Source: Phoebastria nigripes (Eukaryota; Chordata; Aves; Procellariiformes; Diomedeidae). Taken from it: a stretch of DNA of 64,000 nt. Shown here in pieces: positions 22,947-35,770 of the stretch; position 1 is the stretch's first letter, and each line of letters begins with the position of its first letter. The stretch spans positions 684,634 through 748,633 of the forward strand of contig JAYKAV010002009.1 in the NCBI GenBank assembly GCA_035582835.1, written 5' to 3'. The translations under genes and the position numbers were made by a program. A model generated the notes under the pieces. That model ran no database searches. It was not told the origin of the DNA and saw only the letters and a list, made by a program, of their open reading frames with translations.

Positions 22947-24984
22947 CCTGCCAGCTCATGGGTTCCCACATCCTGTCAGGTTCCTCCAGCTCAGCCCCTC
23001 TCCTCGCCGTGCCCCTCCCTGGCTCCCCATGGGGACAGCAGCCCCTTCGTGGCCGGGCATCTCCGATCCACAGNGCCTTCTTCCCTCCTTCCTCTGGACA
23101 CGCTTTGGGGCTGTTCTGGGGTGCAGCTTGCCTACTGGTCCTGTCCCCCAACCTGGTCACCCTGAGCACCCTTCTCCTCTCTCCCCAGCTGAGGTCTCCC
23201 ACCGCAGGCGGCTGCTCCCAGCCAGCACCCCAGGGTATCCCTGCACCTAGGCCAAGCAGCTCCACGCAGCCCATCCTTTTCTGCAGGAGGACGCTGCAGG
23301 TCTGGATGCCCACCGGAGTCTATGCACAGGAGCACTGAGCCCACGGGGCTGGGGCATGGCTGCCTTGGGGTGCCCCGCAGACCCTCCTGGCGCAGGGCTG
23401 CTGCCGGGCACCGCGGCGGTGCTGCGGTCTGCCTCTTGGCTCGGGCCATCGTGCTGGAGGGAAAGGCANGGCTTCCTCCCGGCAGCCTCAATTCCTGCTT
23501 TGTGGCTTCATCAGCCCATGCGAGTGTGCACAGGAACCCTCCGAGGTCTGGGGCACGCAGGGAGCACCCCGGCATCTCCTTTGAAAGTGCCTCATGCCAA
23601 CGCGCATCATTTCTGCCAGCACCTTTGTGCGGCTGGGCTCTCCCTGTGCCCCAACACTGGGCTCCCCACAGCCTGCTGGAGGTCCTGGCCCTGCACATCT
23701 CTGCCCAGGAGAGATGAGGGATGCAGGATGATGCCCCATGCCTGGGAGCACCCTCCCTGTGCATGGAACGGGTGCAGGGTCTGCCGAAGCACTGGCCCCA
23801 GCAGCAACTGGCTATGCTGGAGGGACAGACTTTCCCAAGGAGGAGGGAAGGGATGGCTGTGTGCAGAGCTGTGCTGGGCCTCCCAGACCCTCACAGCTGT
23901 AATTGTGGAGCTCATTCATTCTGCATTTCTAATGGGGAAACACAGATGGTGACAGCTGAGTGCAAAATGCGTCTATTAAAATCTGCTGCTGACTGTTCCT
24001 CATAATGGGCTTTGGGTTTTTTGAAATATGCTGCAGAGAATACACGTCCTCATTTGGGGATGTAGCAGGTTACAGGAGACTTGTGCCTGTGTCTATCTTT
24101 GTCTCTTCTCCATTGCCAGACATTTTCTGGCCATTATTTATTATTTTCATAGTAGAATAACTGGAGATCCATCTCTGCTGGGGCCAAATAGGAGTTAGAG
24201 ATGTCCTGGCTGAATAAGTTCTCCAGTTGGAGACATGAAGCCACCCAAGCAGGATGTCCTTCCCAGGAGAAGGGCTAGCTGTACTCCAAGGCTGCCCTTT
24301 AAATGACTGGAGGCTCTGGTAGCAAGGCGGTGGGGTAACGTGGAAGGAAGCCACGCAATGAAAAGAAGATTCAGCAACAGAAACTTGCTGTTTGAGAGCT
24401 GCAGGTGCTGGGAAGCCAGCTCTCCCTGTGGAAAGCCTGGTGGAAAAGGTGGATATCATCGGGAGCTGCAATCTCCCNCCACGTGCAATGAGCAGGGTTG
24501 AGCAGGTCCGCCTGGGCTGGCTGGTGAACACAAGGCATTTGCACTGTCCCTCCACACCATGCAGACCAGGGTGATGTGCACCACACAGTCATCCCACTGA
24601 GCTCCTCAAATACCTCCAGGAAGAGGAGTGAGATGTAAATGCTCACTGGGCCTGAAAAATCAGGGTGAGGTCTTCTGCTGGACATCCTGAATGCAAGGAC
24701 GTTTAATTTAGTGGATACTCTTGAGAAGAGAAGCTTTGCCCGTCTCTGTGCATGAGCTCCCCGTTGCAGGTGGATTTGTTTTCATGTGTGAAGCTGTTTG
24801 CCTTCAGCTACAAGNGGCTGATCTCCTCCTTAATCACTTCAGGATAGAAGTGGAAAGGTATTTGGTCACAGAGAGATTTGAGGAAGCCAGAAGTGTCCAT
24901 GAGACCAGCCTCATGTTAGCCAAGCCACTCTCCTTCTGCTGGGGAGGAATAGACCTTTGTGTTAATATTCACCGNGTTCTGCCT
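22947..24984. other. GC-rich noncoding sequence, no gene recognised
   Basis: From 22960 to 23900 the sequence is GC-rich, with long overlapping open frames on both strands (up to 210 codons) but no recognisable protein, initiator context or splice pattern. From 23900 to 24985 it is mixed. I see no RNA gene or transposon. Confidence 0.45.
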
Positions 24985-25005
24985 GGGGAGCTTGGGTGGG
25001 TGGGG
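24985..25005 (+). other. G-quadruplex motif
   Basis: Four G runs (4-3-3-4) occur within 21 nt, with loops of five, one and one nucleotides, satisfying the G3+N1-7 rule on the plus strand. It lies in GC-rich unique sequence. Confidence 0.6.
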
Positions 25006-28000
25006 AGGAGAGGAGGGACAGTGCCATTGGGCTCTGACTCCTGCTGAGTGCAAGAGGCTGCTGAAGACATGGAGGAAATGAGATGCCGTCTAACCTAAGC
25101 CTGGGAAGCCAGCTCAGAGCTATTTATCAGAGATGCCTGTCCACCATCCACCACCTGCAGGTCAGAGGACCTGTGAGACCAGCAGAACCATAGCGGAGAC
25201 CAAAGCAAAACCTTGCAGATGTGGAGAAAATTTAACACCAAGTCCAGACATCTCCACTTGTGCCCAGAGCAAGGAGCACGCCAGGCTCCCCACTGCCAGA
25301 CTGGGACAACTCCATGTCCTGGACACGCTGCTTGCTCCGACAGCCCTGCCTGGCACTGACAGCCATGCAACCCCATCCCAGGGCTTTGTGGACCCGTCCA
25401 GCTCTGCCCACAGCCCTGCACCACCTGGCTGCCCGGGACCTGCCTGCACCGCTCACACTCTGCTGTCTTGCCATGAAAAGCCACCGCTTCACCGGAGGAG
25501 ATTTCAGAGCTGGCAAGATTTCTTCCAAGTCGGAGACTCGGTGAAGCTCCCACCGCTCTGGCAGTGACCTTATAATTAAGTGGTGTAGAGGACACTGCTC
25601 CCAGCCGACTCCCTGAGTGCTTATATTTCAGTTTGGGCTACATCCAGCTCTAGTAAATCGATTAATTACACTTCATACAGTGGCATTTACTGACGAATGA
25701 AAGATTTCATTAAGTCCGCCTGCTTCCTAAAGCGCAGTAAGACCTCGGACAAGCTCCCCTGGGCCCTGGTCCCCGTTATTTAAGTAGCAGTGCTGTGCCT
25801 CCTTGTCACACACATGCCTCACCTGCGGGGAGGATTTAGCCAAAGATCTTTTCTCTTATCTCTGCTGTGCTGCTCGGTCCCAGGCAGGGAGAAACGGGGC
25901 TGCAGAAGGCAGGACTGGCTCGATCCTNGCCAGCCATGAAGCCTTGCTTTTGTTCTGTGCAGGGACACAGGAGCCAGCTCACTTCCAGGGAGAGAGAGGA
26001 GATGCATTAAACTTTCATGAAAACAAGCCAGCGACAAAGGCAGAACATGAGCTCTTCCCACCACGGCAGCTTAGGAGAACTCTCCAGGCACCGGCCTCGC
26101 AGCACAGGGACCAGGCACTGATGCAAGGTAGGCCAGCTCCTTAAAGAAGCTCTGATCTGCGCTCCAGAGGATGTCCATGTGTCCATGGGCCTCCACATTT
26201 ACTCTCTGAAATCTTCCTTTGTCCCATCAGCATGTGTTTTTGACCTTCAGAATATATTGAGGCAGTCCAGAGATAAGATAGCTTGAAAGGATGGGGTCTC
26301 AGCTCCAGGGCAAGTTTGGGTTTAGACTCCTTAGATCTTTAGATTTTCACTGGAGGATGTGACCTCCACCGTTAGGGATGCTGGTGCTCTTTCCACGGGA
26401 GGATTCATGTGGATCCTCCCTGCATTGGCTCCAGCAGCCCTTGGCCAGCACAAGCAGCGAGCGGGGCCTTTCCTGCCCTTCATTTCTTACCTGATGGCCG
26501 TGCTGTGCCCTGGGAGCTGAGCGGGCACCGAGCTGGAGAGGAGCAGGCTGGAATGAGATTTAGAGGCTAACACAGCTGTCTTCAAGCACCATTAATCTTC
26601 CGTATTTCTTCAATGTTTGGAGTTATCTCCCAAAGCAGGGCTGCTGCACTGCCTGGCCAAGTCCCACGTGCTCTCGGGCACAGCGGCCTTGAAAGACGTG
26701 GCATGAGCCACAATTACACACTATCACCACCCCACTGGCCATCACCAATTACAGGCTTAAACACTGATGGGTGGGAGAGTTCATAGCAAAAGTTTATCCG
26801 TGAGTTCTTCTTTCAGAGCCTTGGTATCTCCAGGAGGTCCATTTCAAACTTTTCTCCCCAAGCAGAAGGACCATTCTGGGAACCACCAAGCTGGGACTGA
26901 AGCCCAGAAATCTTGGAAATTTGCTGGCATCACTCATTGCTCCAGCAGGCTCAAGGACTGGGAGTCCTGTCATCCCCTCCCCTGCAGATCATGTGTTGAG
27001 AGCAGAGGAGCTGCATCCTCTCCTCCACCCAAACCCATGATCAGGCTGGGAAAGAACATCTCCCTCCCCACCTCAAGCTCTGGGCACACTTTCCTGTGGA
27101 TATCTTTAACACCAGTATGGCAGCTGCTCACAGGTGAGACTTTCATCATTTCTACACCAGTGCTTGGCTTGAGGAACAAATGCTATTTCCTCTGCTCTGC
27201 CTGCAATGCAGTGACCAGTTTCAGGTAGTTTAACAGCCTGTCAAGGATGTTTCCTTGGCATGGGAACAGCTGGAAGCAAGAGATTAGAGCAAGGTAGGTT
27301 TGGTTTGTCTGCCATCTGCTAAGCCCCAGGAGAGATGCCCTGGGGTTACCACCATCCTGCAACTACCTGATGGGAGTATTAGAGGCAGAAATGTTCTGAC
27401 GTAACCAAGTTACCTACCTACCAGTCTCCAGGCTGAAAGAGGCTTTGTGTGGCGCAGTGATGGTTAGGTAAGATTTTCTTCTCTCCGGGCTTTACTTGAG
27501 TTGCCTCCAAACCTGGACACAGAGGGCAGATTTTCCCACATTGACATCTTCCTCAGTAGGATGTCAGTGAGCAGATTGTGAGGCTGATGAGCAGCATGAA
27601 GTCTACAAGAGCAGGTTGCAATCAAATGGAGCTTGACTCAATGCGGAGGCTGTTTTCCAGGACAGGCTCCTGGTGTAAAGCCTGTCCTCCTCTCCTCTGC
27701 TTCACCCCAGAGGCTGNGCTGCCCTCAGCTCTAATCAGCCAATTGAAGACACTGTGGTGGGAGAGGAGAGGTGATGTAGAGCACAAACACCCATTGAGCA
27801 TTATGTCTGAGCAGCCTGTGTTTGAAGCAGCTTCCACAGCAGCTTTGAACAGCCAACTACCTAACCAACTTCAGACACTTTAGTTCAGAGCAAGTTTCCA
27901 CCTTCAGACATTGCCCAGCAGGGCTTCTGCTTCTGCTCCTGCCGGCCCTGCTCACGTCCCCTTCCCAGGGGTCCTACCACACTCATCTTGACCCTGACCC

Positions 28001-29689
28001 CATGACAATCCCTCCACAATCCCACATCTTTTTGGGTTCACTTCTTGCCCTTGCCCAGGAGGGCTGCAGGGGCTCTGGACCATCTCACACCACAGAGCGT
28101 GAGGATGTGCTGCTTGCCCGCATCCTGCAAAGGTCCATGGTTGGGAGCTGCTGCAAGCCCTACTTGGGACAACCAGGGACCACTCCCTGCAACTGAAAGC
28201 CATGAATCTCNGACCCTCGATAGCTGCTGTATCAAGTATTATTTCTGGCAGATCACTAGCGCTTAAATGACAGATCCATTAGCTGAGTCAATGCTGAGGA
28301 TGTAAATGTGCAGCTGGCAGAGCTGGTGTTTAAGCAATAAGACATGACAGCGGTTTGGTTTTGAAGTGATTAGTGCCTGTCTCAGGTGTGCAGAGAGGCA
28401 GGAGGCTGGAGGTCAAGTGACTCGAAGTGCTCACGGAGCACGGTAGTCATTGCGGCAGGCACTCGAGAGCCCTGTGCTCTCAGGAGTGTGGCCACGGTGC
28501 CTGGCCAGACCCAAGTGCTTTCTGAGCATCCTTCACCCAGAGGGGACCTTGCCCATGGCCAGGCAAACTGAAGTTGTAGATGTGACCAAAGCTTGTACAG
28601 TGTCATTTGTACTGTGAGGACTCGGTTGGGCTGTACAGCCATCTCTGGCACTGCTCTCCCCTTGCTGCCCCTGTGGCAGGTATCCATGGGTCCCGTGTGC
28701 GGTGCCCCCTCCATCCCATCTGCTGCCGCAGTACAGATGCCGGCTGGAGGCAGGTAGCATACGAATTATCCCACGCTGGGGTACCTCCTAACTGGTCTAC
28801 TCCTCTCCTCTCATGGTTAGAAAACCTAGCCTAAATCCTGACTTTTCAGGTTGAACATCCCTGCCACAGCCTTNGCATCGAGATGGCAGTGAGCTTCCTC
28901 ATCGATCGACCCTCTCCACGAGACAGCTCTGAGCTCAGCTTCCGGCAGCCCTCCTGCTCCTGCTGCAGGAGACCGCAGAAAGGATGTCCCAGCCCCTCGC
29001 TGTAGCCCCTGCAATACCACACTGCTTTATCACTTTCCTTCTTTCTTCTCCTTTCTCCACTGAGCACACGAGAGTTTTCCCACCCACTTGACTTTCCAGC
29101 TGTCCTGTTTCTGAGCCTGAAAGCAGTCCTATGCCCCCTCTGAGGGGCAAAGCTTGCCTGGACCCAGGGCAGGACAAAAAGCAGCTGAGCAGCCAGGTCA
29201 CAGCAGGACTTGAGCTCAAGGGGCTGCAGGTCAGGGGGCTGCAGGCTGCTCTTTTGCTGCTGGGTATTTCTTACCTATTGCTAAGTCATTTAATGAGGGC
29301 AGAGTTGGGTAAGAGTGATTTTAATCCCTCCTTTAAAGAGGCACTAAGTTAATATAAGCCCAAGAGGCAGGTAGGTGTTCGCCAGGAGTGGGGACTACCC
29401 AATTTATTGCACGGAGTGCAGCGTGTCTGGTGACCTCCCTCTCTCCTGCACTTGTTTTCTCCTGCCATGAGAGAGGCTTAATGGGGTGGCTCAGGNGAAC
29501 AGCAGCTCCTACACAAGGTCTGCAGGAACGTCGCACCGCAGTCCTGGCTCCACTGGGGCAGCCCCTGTACTGCTGAGAAAGGTGTAGGTACCGGAGAAGG
29601 AGGAAATCTGCTGGCAAAGGAGGATGTCAGGTAGCTGAGAGTTGCCCTCCAAGGTCTTCTTACATCAAGGATGCTCCCACAGCAGAGAG
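25006..29689. other. Unique noncoding sequence, no gene recognised
   Basis: About 4.7 kb of mixed-composition sequence. Open frames up to 166 codons (25095-25595, minus) lack any domain and have overlapping partners on the other strand. No RNA gene, LTR or microsatellite of note was seen. An ATTA-containing stretch at 25570-25700 is AT-rich. Confidence 0.45.
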
Positions 29690-31365
29690 GATCCTATAAG
29701 ACAAGGAGACACAAGTGGTGGCATCGGGAAATGCAATCATTAGACACACAGTGCTGGCCTGTGGTATCAGACGGGACTCTGCGAGTATTTGTCTGCTGGG
29801 TACAAAGGGAGCAGACCTCAGGAGAGATCCAGATAAATTACTGCCACGGTCCTGGGGACAGCTGGTAGTTCTGGTCCATTGCGATACCAATGATGTAGGC
29901 AAGAATAAGGCGGCTATCCTGGAGATTAAATGCATGCTGCTTGGCAGGGACTGATTTCCAGGACCACCGCAGTAGCATCCTTCAGTGATACTGCGATGCC
30001 ACACCTGAGGCCTGAGGGACAGGCAGGAGTTGGGAGGCTCGGTGTGAAGGTGAGATGATGGTGCACAGACGAGAGATTTGGCAGAGGTAGGAGCTGAGGA
30101 TTCAGGACAGGAGGGATGGACTGCACCTTAATCATGGCAGAGCCAGGGTGATAGTTAGGGTGGTCCAAGGGGTCCTAGGGGCATATTTAGGCTAGGGACT
30201 AGGGAGGCCTGAGAGGCGAGGAAGAGCACCTGGTTCAGCTGAGCTGTTCAGCTTGGTGGACACAGCTCAATGCACCTCTGAAAGGACCAGCGGGGCATGA
30301 GCATCACAATGAAAATAAATGAAGGTGGCAAATGAGGTGACTTGTGATCCAGCGGACTGGCAGCCTTAGCATGAAGCACCAGAGCCATAGCAAAACTTCC
30401 ACGAGCTCCTGTGCCAACATCAGAGGTCTACAGTTAAAACAGGGAGCTAGGCTGCTTGGCATCAACACCAGTCCCAACTCAGTGGGCATCGAGGAGCCCT
30501 GGTGGAAGGAGGACAATCCAAGAAAGGCAGTGTTGCTGCGTTACCAGCATTAGGGGGACAACAGAGCAGGATGGTGGGAGGGTGGGAGGGCATGTGATAA
30601 TATAAAGAAGAAAAGCGTGAAAATACTAGGTGGAAAGAGAAGCTCTAGGGAATCCCTGTGGGTGGAAAACCCGAGGTCTAATAATAAAAATGTGCTACAG
30701 GACGGTACTACCCTGACAACAGTGGCGAGGAAACGTTAAGTGGGATGAGCAAAGCTGCAAATTTAGGCCAGGTAGTGGCTGTGGGAAATGTCAGCTACCC
30801 ACGCACAGGCCAGGTCGGTGCCTCATTGGGCCCAGATGAAGAGATTGCACTTTTGGACGTGACAGAAGATGCGTCCTAGAGCGACCAGTCTTACAACCCC
30901 TGAGGAGCAATGCTGGTCTGATTTAGTCTTGATTCAGAAGGTAGCGGTGGGACACCCCCTCTACTCGGTCAGGCTTGGCACGTTAGCACGGGCAGCAAGC
31001 CGAATCGCCCCGCGACATGGATGTTTGGCTTCAAGAAGAGAACTACATGAAAATGAGGTAAAAGGACAAAGGAGCAGCGCAGAGAGCAAGACGCTGCAGA
31101 GCAGCTCAAGTGGAATTCAATAAAGCTAGTGGGAGACTGGTTTAAAAACAAGTCAGAGAAAGCACTGCTTTTCACAGCAGAGTTTTGGAGCTGACTGGCC
31201 CAAGGAGGCGGTGGAGGCAGATGGTATCAACAGGGTCAGAAAAGGCTGGCACAAATTCATGGACAGCAAGTCGCTGAATGGATGAACAAGACAGGGCAAT
31301 GTTGCCAACATCCCTATAACATCCCTAATCCAACAGCTGCGGGCTACCCGCCAGGGCTAGCATGG
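29690..31365 (+). mobile_element. Ancient decayed CR1/L3-like LINE with ORF1-esterase and ORF2 relics
   Basis: This is a degenerate CR1-superfamily retrotransposon in sense orientation. Reading through 29715-29954 gives a segment with 'AIIRHTVLACG' followed about 45 residues later by 'CDTNDVGKNK'. This resembles the GDSxIRH and GTND blocks of the SGNH-hydrolase (esterase) domain in CR1/L2-type ORF1. Near 30410-30530 there is a weak likeness to the start of ORF2 (endonuclease), with 'EEPWW' where the family has ETWW. At 30840-31110 fragments resemble the endonuclease-to-RT linker region. From about 31180, 'aggcggtggaggcagatggt' and 'caaattcatggacagcaagtc' match the 3' UTR phrases of tetrapod CR1/L3 elements. 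The stretch is far too short for a full element of about 4.5 kb, so most of ORF2 is deleted. Frameshifts and stops are frequent. The edges are approximate. Confidence 0.62.
30576..30590 (+). other. Compact G-quadruplex motif
   Basis: GGGAGGGTGGGAGGG is four GGG runs with three single-nucleotide loops. This loop pattern is known to give very stable parallel quadruplexes, as in MYC-type promoters. It lies inside the ancient LINE relic. Confidence 0.85.
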
Positions 31366-32129
31366 ATGCTGCAGCCATCAGCTACTCCTAAAGCAGAACG
31401 GGCAAATTTTGGTGGCCCCTTACCCTGTTTCCTTGCCTTTTGCATAGTCCTTTTCCTTGTAGAAAGTATTTAGGATTTTAACCAAAAGCAGCTTTTTAAA
31501 ACGGGTGCTCAGAACCAATTTTTGTTGTTCTTTTTCTCTCTGCAACTTAAAAATATCTTCAGTGAAAGCAAATAAGCCTGAGCAGGTTTGTCAAATCCTT
31601 CACATGAAAAAAAATATAGTTACTTACCAGGTTTATAGTAAACAGAGCCAGATAATGGGCAAATGCTCTCCTGGTAAGAATGGGGATGGCTGCATGGAGT
31701 TGCACAAAGTGCCCTAAGTGCAGAATTTGCAACCTGATCTCCGCTGTCAAAGAACCAAAACAAAACAGCAAAGGAGAAAGCAAACCCCTCCCCTCCCCTG
31801 GACACCCTCCGCTTTCACCTACATCACCGAGAGCCTCATTAGCTTCACAGATTTCCAAGGTGCTCATTAAAACCTCCACCGCTCCCGCGGGAAGCAGAGG
31901 TCCATCCACCAGCGTGCTGTGACACGGGTGGCTGTGGGCATCCCGCGCTGCTGGGGAAGGTCCCCCCATGGGTCCTAACCATCCCGACGTAAATCAGGAG
32001 TAATCCACTCGCCTATTTATCTAATGAGGAAAAATTATTTCCCTTGTACTACAACTCCTGCCTTGGCAGATTTGTCCTGGCACTTTGTCCCTCCTCACCG
32101 CTGTTCCTCTTCTTTCTCCCCGCCTGATG
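31366..32129. other. Unique noncoding sequence, no gene recognised
   Basis: Ordinary sequence with short open frames only (136 codons minus at 31559-31969, without a recognisable domain). Nothing else is seen. Confidence 0.45.
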
Positions 32130-32580
32130 GTGAAAGCTGCAGCGATAACGAAGCCTCCATCCTTCAGCCCCAGCCTTTACATGCAAGCTTATAAGGCTCT
32201 GACAGTAAAAAATGGTCTTTTATGCGCTGCAGAAGTTCATAACGTTCCAGTGTTGATAGGGATTGAGTGCAAAAGAAATAAAATCAATAAAATATTCAAA
32301 GCTTTTACATTATAAGCTCGAGCAAAACTTTTTACCAAATGTTTACTGTATAATAAATTCTATTAAAAAGCCCGAGCCTGCATGGTGAAGAGGGGTGGAA
32401 CGTTGTCACTTTAATTGCAATGGCATAAATATTTGATATTCAGTAAATTAGATCTGTAGCTCTGAAAACATTCTTGCAAATGGATTTTTACCTGTAGCAC
32501 AGTGCCATTAGCAGGAGAAAGTCAACACAGCCCCAGGGCCTGTAATTAACTCAACCCAAGCAGAACTAAACATTTTTGAC
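32130..32580. other. AT-rich unique block, possible conserved noncoding element
   Basis: About 450 bp of complex AT-rich sequence with many words typical of developmental enhancers, such as CTTTAATTGCAATGG, CCTGTAATTAACTC and GGAATTAACTGTC. No simple repeat, no transposon signature and no meaningful open frame is present. Of all such stretches in the window this one reads most like a deeply conserved element, but no cross-species comparison was possible. Confidence 0.35.
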
Positions 32581-33016
32581 AGTTTTCCTGGTCTGGAATT
32601 AACTGTCATAGCAGAGAATGAAAGGAAGTGCATTGTCACATTATGTTTACGTAAAGTCTGTAAAATGCTGTGTTTTGTATTTTTGTTTTGTTAAGTCTGG
32701 GTTTCATGCCCCATTATTTTTTTCATCATTAGAGACAAGCTTAAAAACAACTAATGATGTATTTTATATCCTCAGACTAGTATCGAAGCCGTCTGAAAAA
32801 GGGGGAAGGCATTAGCTCTGTAATTCAATTTTTTTNATTTTTTTTCTCTATCATGAAGCATGGTACACTGTGTAGTGGTATAAATCATAATGCCGTGACA
32901 TTTGAAGACATTAGAAACTCTGGTTTTCCTATCTGATTCAAGGTTCCCAGATAATAAGCAGTTGTCTAGCCCATGTCTGCCTATTTTATTGGGGCTGGGG
33001 GAAGGCGTTATGTATG

Positions 33017-33058
33017 TTTTTTCCTCCTTTTCTTTCCTTCTTTTTTTTTTTTTTTTTT
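33017..33058. repeat. Pyrimidine tract ending in T18
   Basis: A mixed C/T stretch leads into 18 consecutive Ts (33041-33058). It could be the antisense trace of an old poly(A), but no retrocopy is recognisable to its right. Confidence 0.85.
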
Positions 33059-35399
33059 GTATTTACAAAAATAACTGTCACTCTACTGAAATGCAAACCC
33101 TTGAGGGCAAATCTACTTAATGCTTCCCTGAAAGCTACTTATTGTCCAGTAGCTCAGAGAAAATCTGTACAACAGTAATTGAAGGGATGTGTTGAGCTTT
33201 CTGACATTTTGTCCTAGAAATTATCTTACCTGAAAAAGAAAGGGGTATTTAGCAAGGGAGCTCCTGTGCAATTTGGAAATGTAAGGATACTCACAAACAA
33301 GCTGATTAAAATAGATGTGGCTTGCTACAGCTATAGTAATAACCTGGGCAAATGTGATAGTTCACGTTAAAAGGGAAAAACCAGCCTGTTTGGATGGCAA
33401 ATATATGTCTTTTGCTGAAAGCAGGGATTGTGTTATAATCTTGTCTGTTTCTTGACGTATTGAGAAGACAAGCAAATAAGGAAGCAAAAATGTCAAGATA
33501 TCTTTTTCCTAAAGATTGCCAGATAGGGAGAAAAAAATGAAGGCAAAATTAACACCAGTCTCGGATCCTGCCTGTGCTGCTCTGCCTTGATGCTCACCTA
33601 AATTAAAAGCTTTTATTCTGAATTTCGGAATATCTCAGGGAAAGAAGAGAAACCCCTCTTTCCCAAGATACATCATGCAAGAAATGACCTCAGCTAGATG
33701 TAATTTTTATTTTGCATTCCATTTCAGCATAGAAGTCCCTCTTGTTTTGCTACACCGGTGCCAGTTACAGAAGGGTTTTTAGTGGTTTCTAATCAGCGTG
33801 CAGTTGCCTGTTAACTTCAGTCTCCTATTATGGCAGTTTCCACATCTTTATCCGTATCCAGAAACACTTCTTTGATGAGCACACAACATTTTCATTAAGA
33901 GAGAGAGAAAAAGCAAGGAAGGCAGGAAAGCAGCCTCTGGAAGAGGGGAATCTGTGCAAACCCCCTTATGCCGGGAGCTTTCTAATCACAACAGGAAAGG
34001 GATCCTAACGCTGGGAGAATAAACAAGCGAGAGCAGATGAGGGTTTAACTGCTCTTGGCAATCAGAGGCTCGGTTTCAAGTGACTTCATTCAGGTTAGAA
34101 ATTGCAGCCTCTGCCATGAGGAACGTTTTGTTTTTTGTTTTTGTTTTTTTTTTTATCTGTAGCTCCTTAGGGGCTAGACACGGCATGGTGCTGAGCCTGC
34201 GACGGGCACTGCTGGGTCTGATGGGACCTGCAAGGGTTTTGCAGGTGCCAGAGGGTGCTCAGCCCCTGGCAGGACCAGCCCTGCTGGAAGATGATCCTTG
34301 CTAGCAGGACTTTCTGCTGCTGCATATCTTCTTACTGAATTAGGCAAATTACAGTGCACTGTATCTTTGCTAAATTAATTAGCTCAATTAGGCTGGGAGG
34401 GATGGAGAGGCATGCGTGTGTGCTTCTTCTCGCTTTCCCTCTTTGATCACTTACCTGCTCCTGGAAGCCCTGAGTTTTATGATCTGCAGACACCAGCTCA
34501 TCCCCCCCTCCCTCGGCGAGGCACAGCCACCGGCCATCCCCGGCGGCACCCGGGGGTTTCCCCAGCCCCAGCGTGTTTCTGGGAGCCTGCAGCACTGAGC
34601 GCCCTTGAGCCCAAGGATCCTGCTCCCAGCTTAGCTTTGGGCTCGGGGCTGAGCTTTTTGGCAGAGGGGAGATTTACCACTGGAGCCAGGTCCCTCCTGG
34701 CTGCCCAAGGAGTCCTGTGCCCTGAGTGCTGCTGCTGGCATCTTGGCATCGAGCATCGCTGGTGCTGGCACACATGGGAAGGTCCATGCCACCACGGCCA
34801 GAGGGAGGGTATCCCTGTGCTCTGGGATGGGGCACATTGTACCCTCCCATCCTCTCAAATTTCCCTGCCTCTGGCTTCCCTTTGGCTGTGGGTTTGTCAC
34901 AGGAAAGCGGAATCTCAGAACACATCATCTCCCAAATATGAGAAACATCATGGCCACTTCTGAAGCTTTTCTGTTGCTTCCTGCTCGAAGTGTTGCAGGT
35001 CAGGCAGCCGCAACTCCAGCCTCGGCAGGTGAAGAGGTGTTGAGATCTCCCTTTTGGTATCAGACTATCCCTCTGTCAAGCCCTTTGCCTCCCATTCGGC
35101 AGCTGTGTAAAATACCAGCAGAAAAGCTTGAAATCCCATGAGTGAACAAGGACCCTTGGGAATGCTGAGTGTGGCCACCCAGGTCCCCCTGCCACCATGG
35201 ATGGTCACACCTTGCTTCCACCACCAGGAAGGTGCTCAGGACCCCTGCCTTGAGCCCCATGCTGGAGCAGCACCGAGGTCTCCAGCCCCCCACCCAGCTC
35301 CTCGGGGCGGGCCACTGCCAGGAAAACACCCCCGGGAAGCTGCAACATCAAAAGCTCCCTTTTCTTGTATTTGGGCATGATAAAGGATTCAGCACATGG
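33059..35399. other. Unique noncoding sequence, no gene recognised
   Basis: From 33060 to 34170 the sequence is AT-rich and unique. From 34180 to 35330 it is GC-richer, with overlapping open frames on both strands (183 codons plus at 34412-34963, without domains). No RNA gene or transposon is seen. Confidence 0.45.
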
Positions 35400-35770
35400 A
35401 GAAGAAACTAAGTTCTGATTTATTAGTAGTGGCTAAATGGTAAAAGGCAGTGCAAGGTCTATCAATACTGCTTAGCAGTAAAACCCAGTGTAATCCACTG
35501 CATGGTAAAATAATCAAGAATGTCACTTTTCATAGCATTCATCAGAAACAATAAGACATTTCACAAACAATTGTTGCCCAGCATTAATGATCAGATGTAC
35601 AGAGACCTGAGTGCAATTACTAAAGAAAACAATTATATGTCAGCAAATATATTCATCTTCATTTGATTTAAGCACCCACCTTCTATGGCTATAAAAGGTA
35701 TCTGAATGTTAACTCAATTTGCAGGGTGGCAAATTGAGCCAGCACGAAGCTGATTTCAGCAAGGTGGTGC
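35400..35770. other. AT-rich unique block, possible conserved noncoding element
   Basis: Complex AT-rich sequence without open frames or repeats, containing ATTA-type words (GCATTAATGATCAG, GCAATTACTAAAG) and CACAAACAATTGTTGCCC with an E-box/SOX-like core. Conservation is untested. Confidence 0.28.

Noticed and set aside
23132..23952. 210-codon minus and 198-codon plus open frames
   Set aside because: They overlap each other in GC-rich, stop-poor DNA and show no family resemblance, so composition is enough to explain them.
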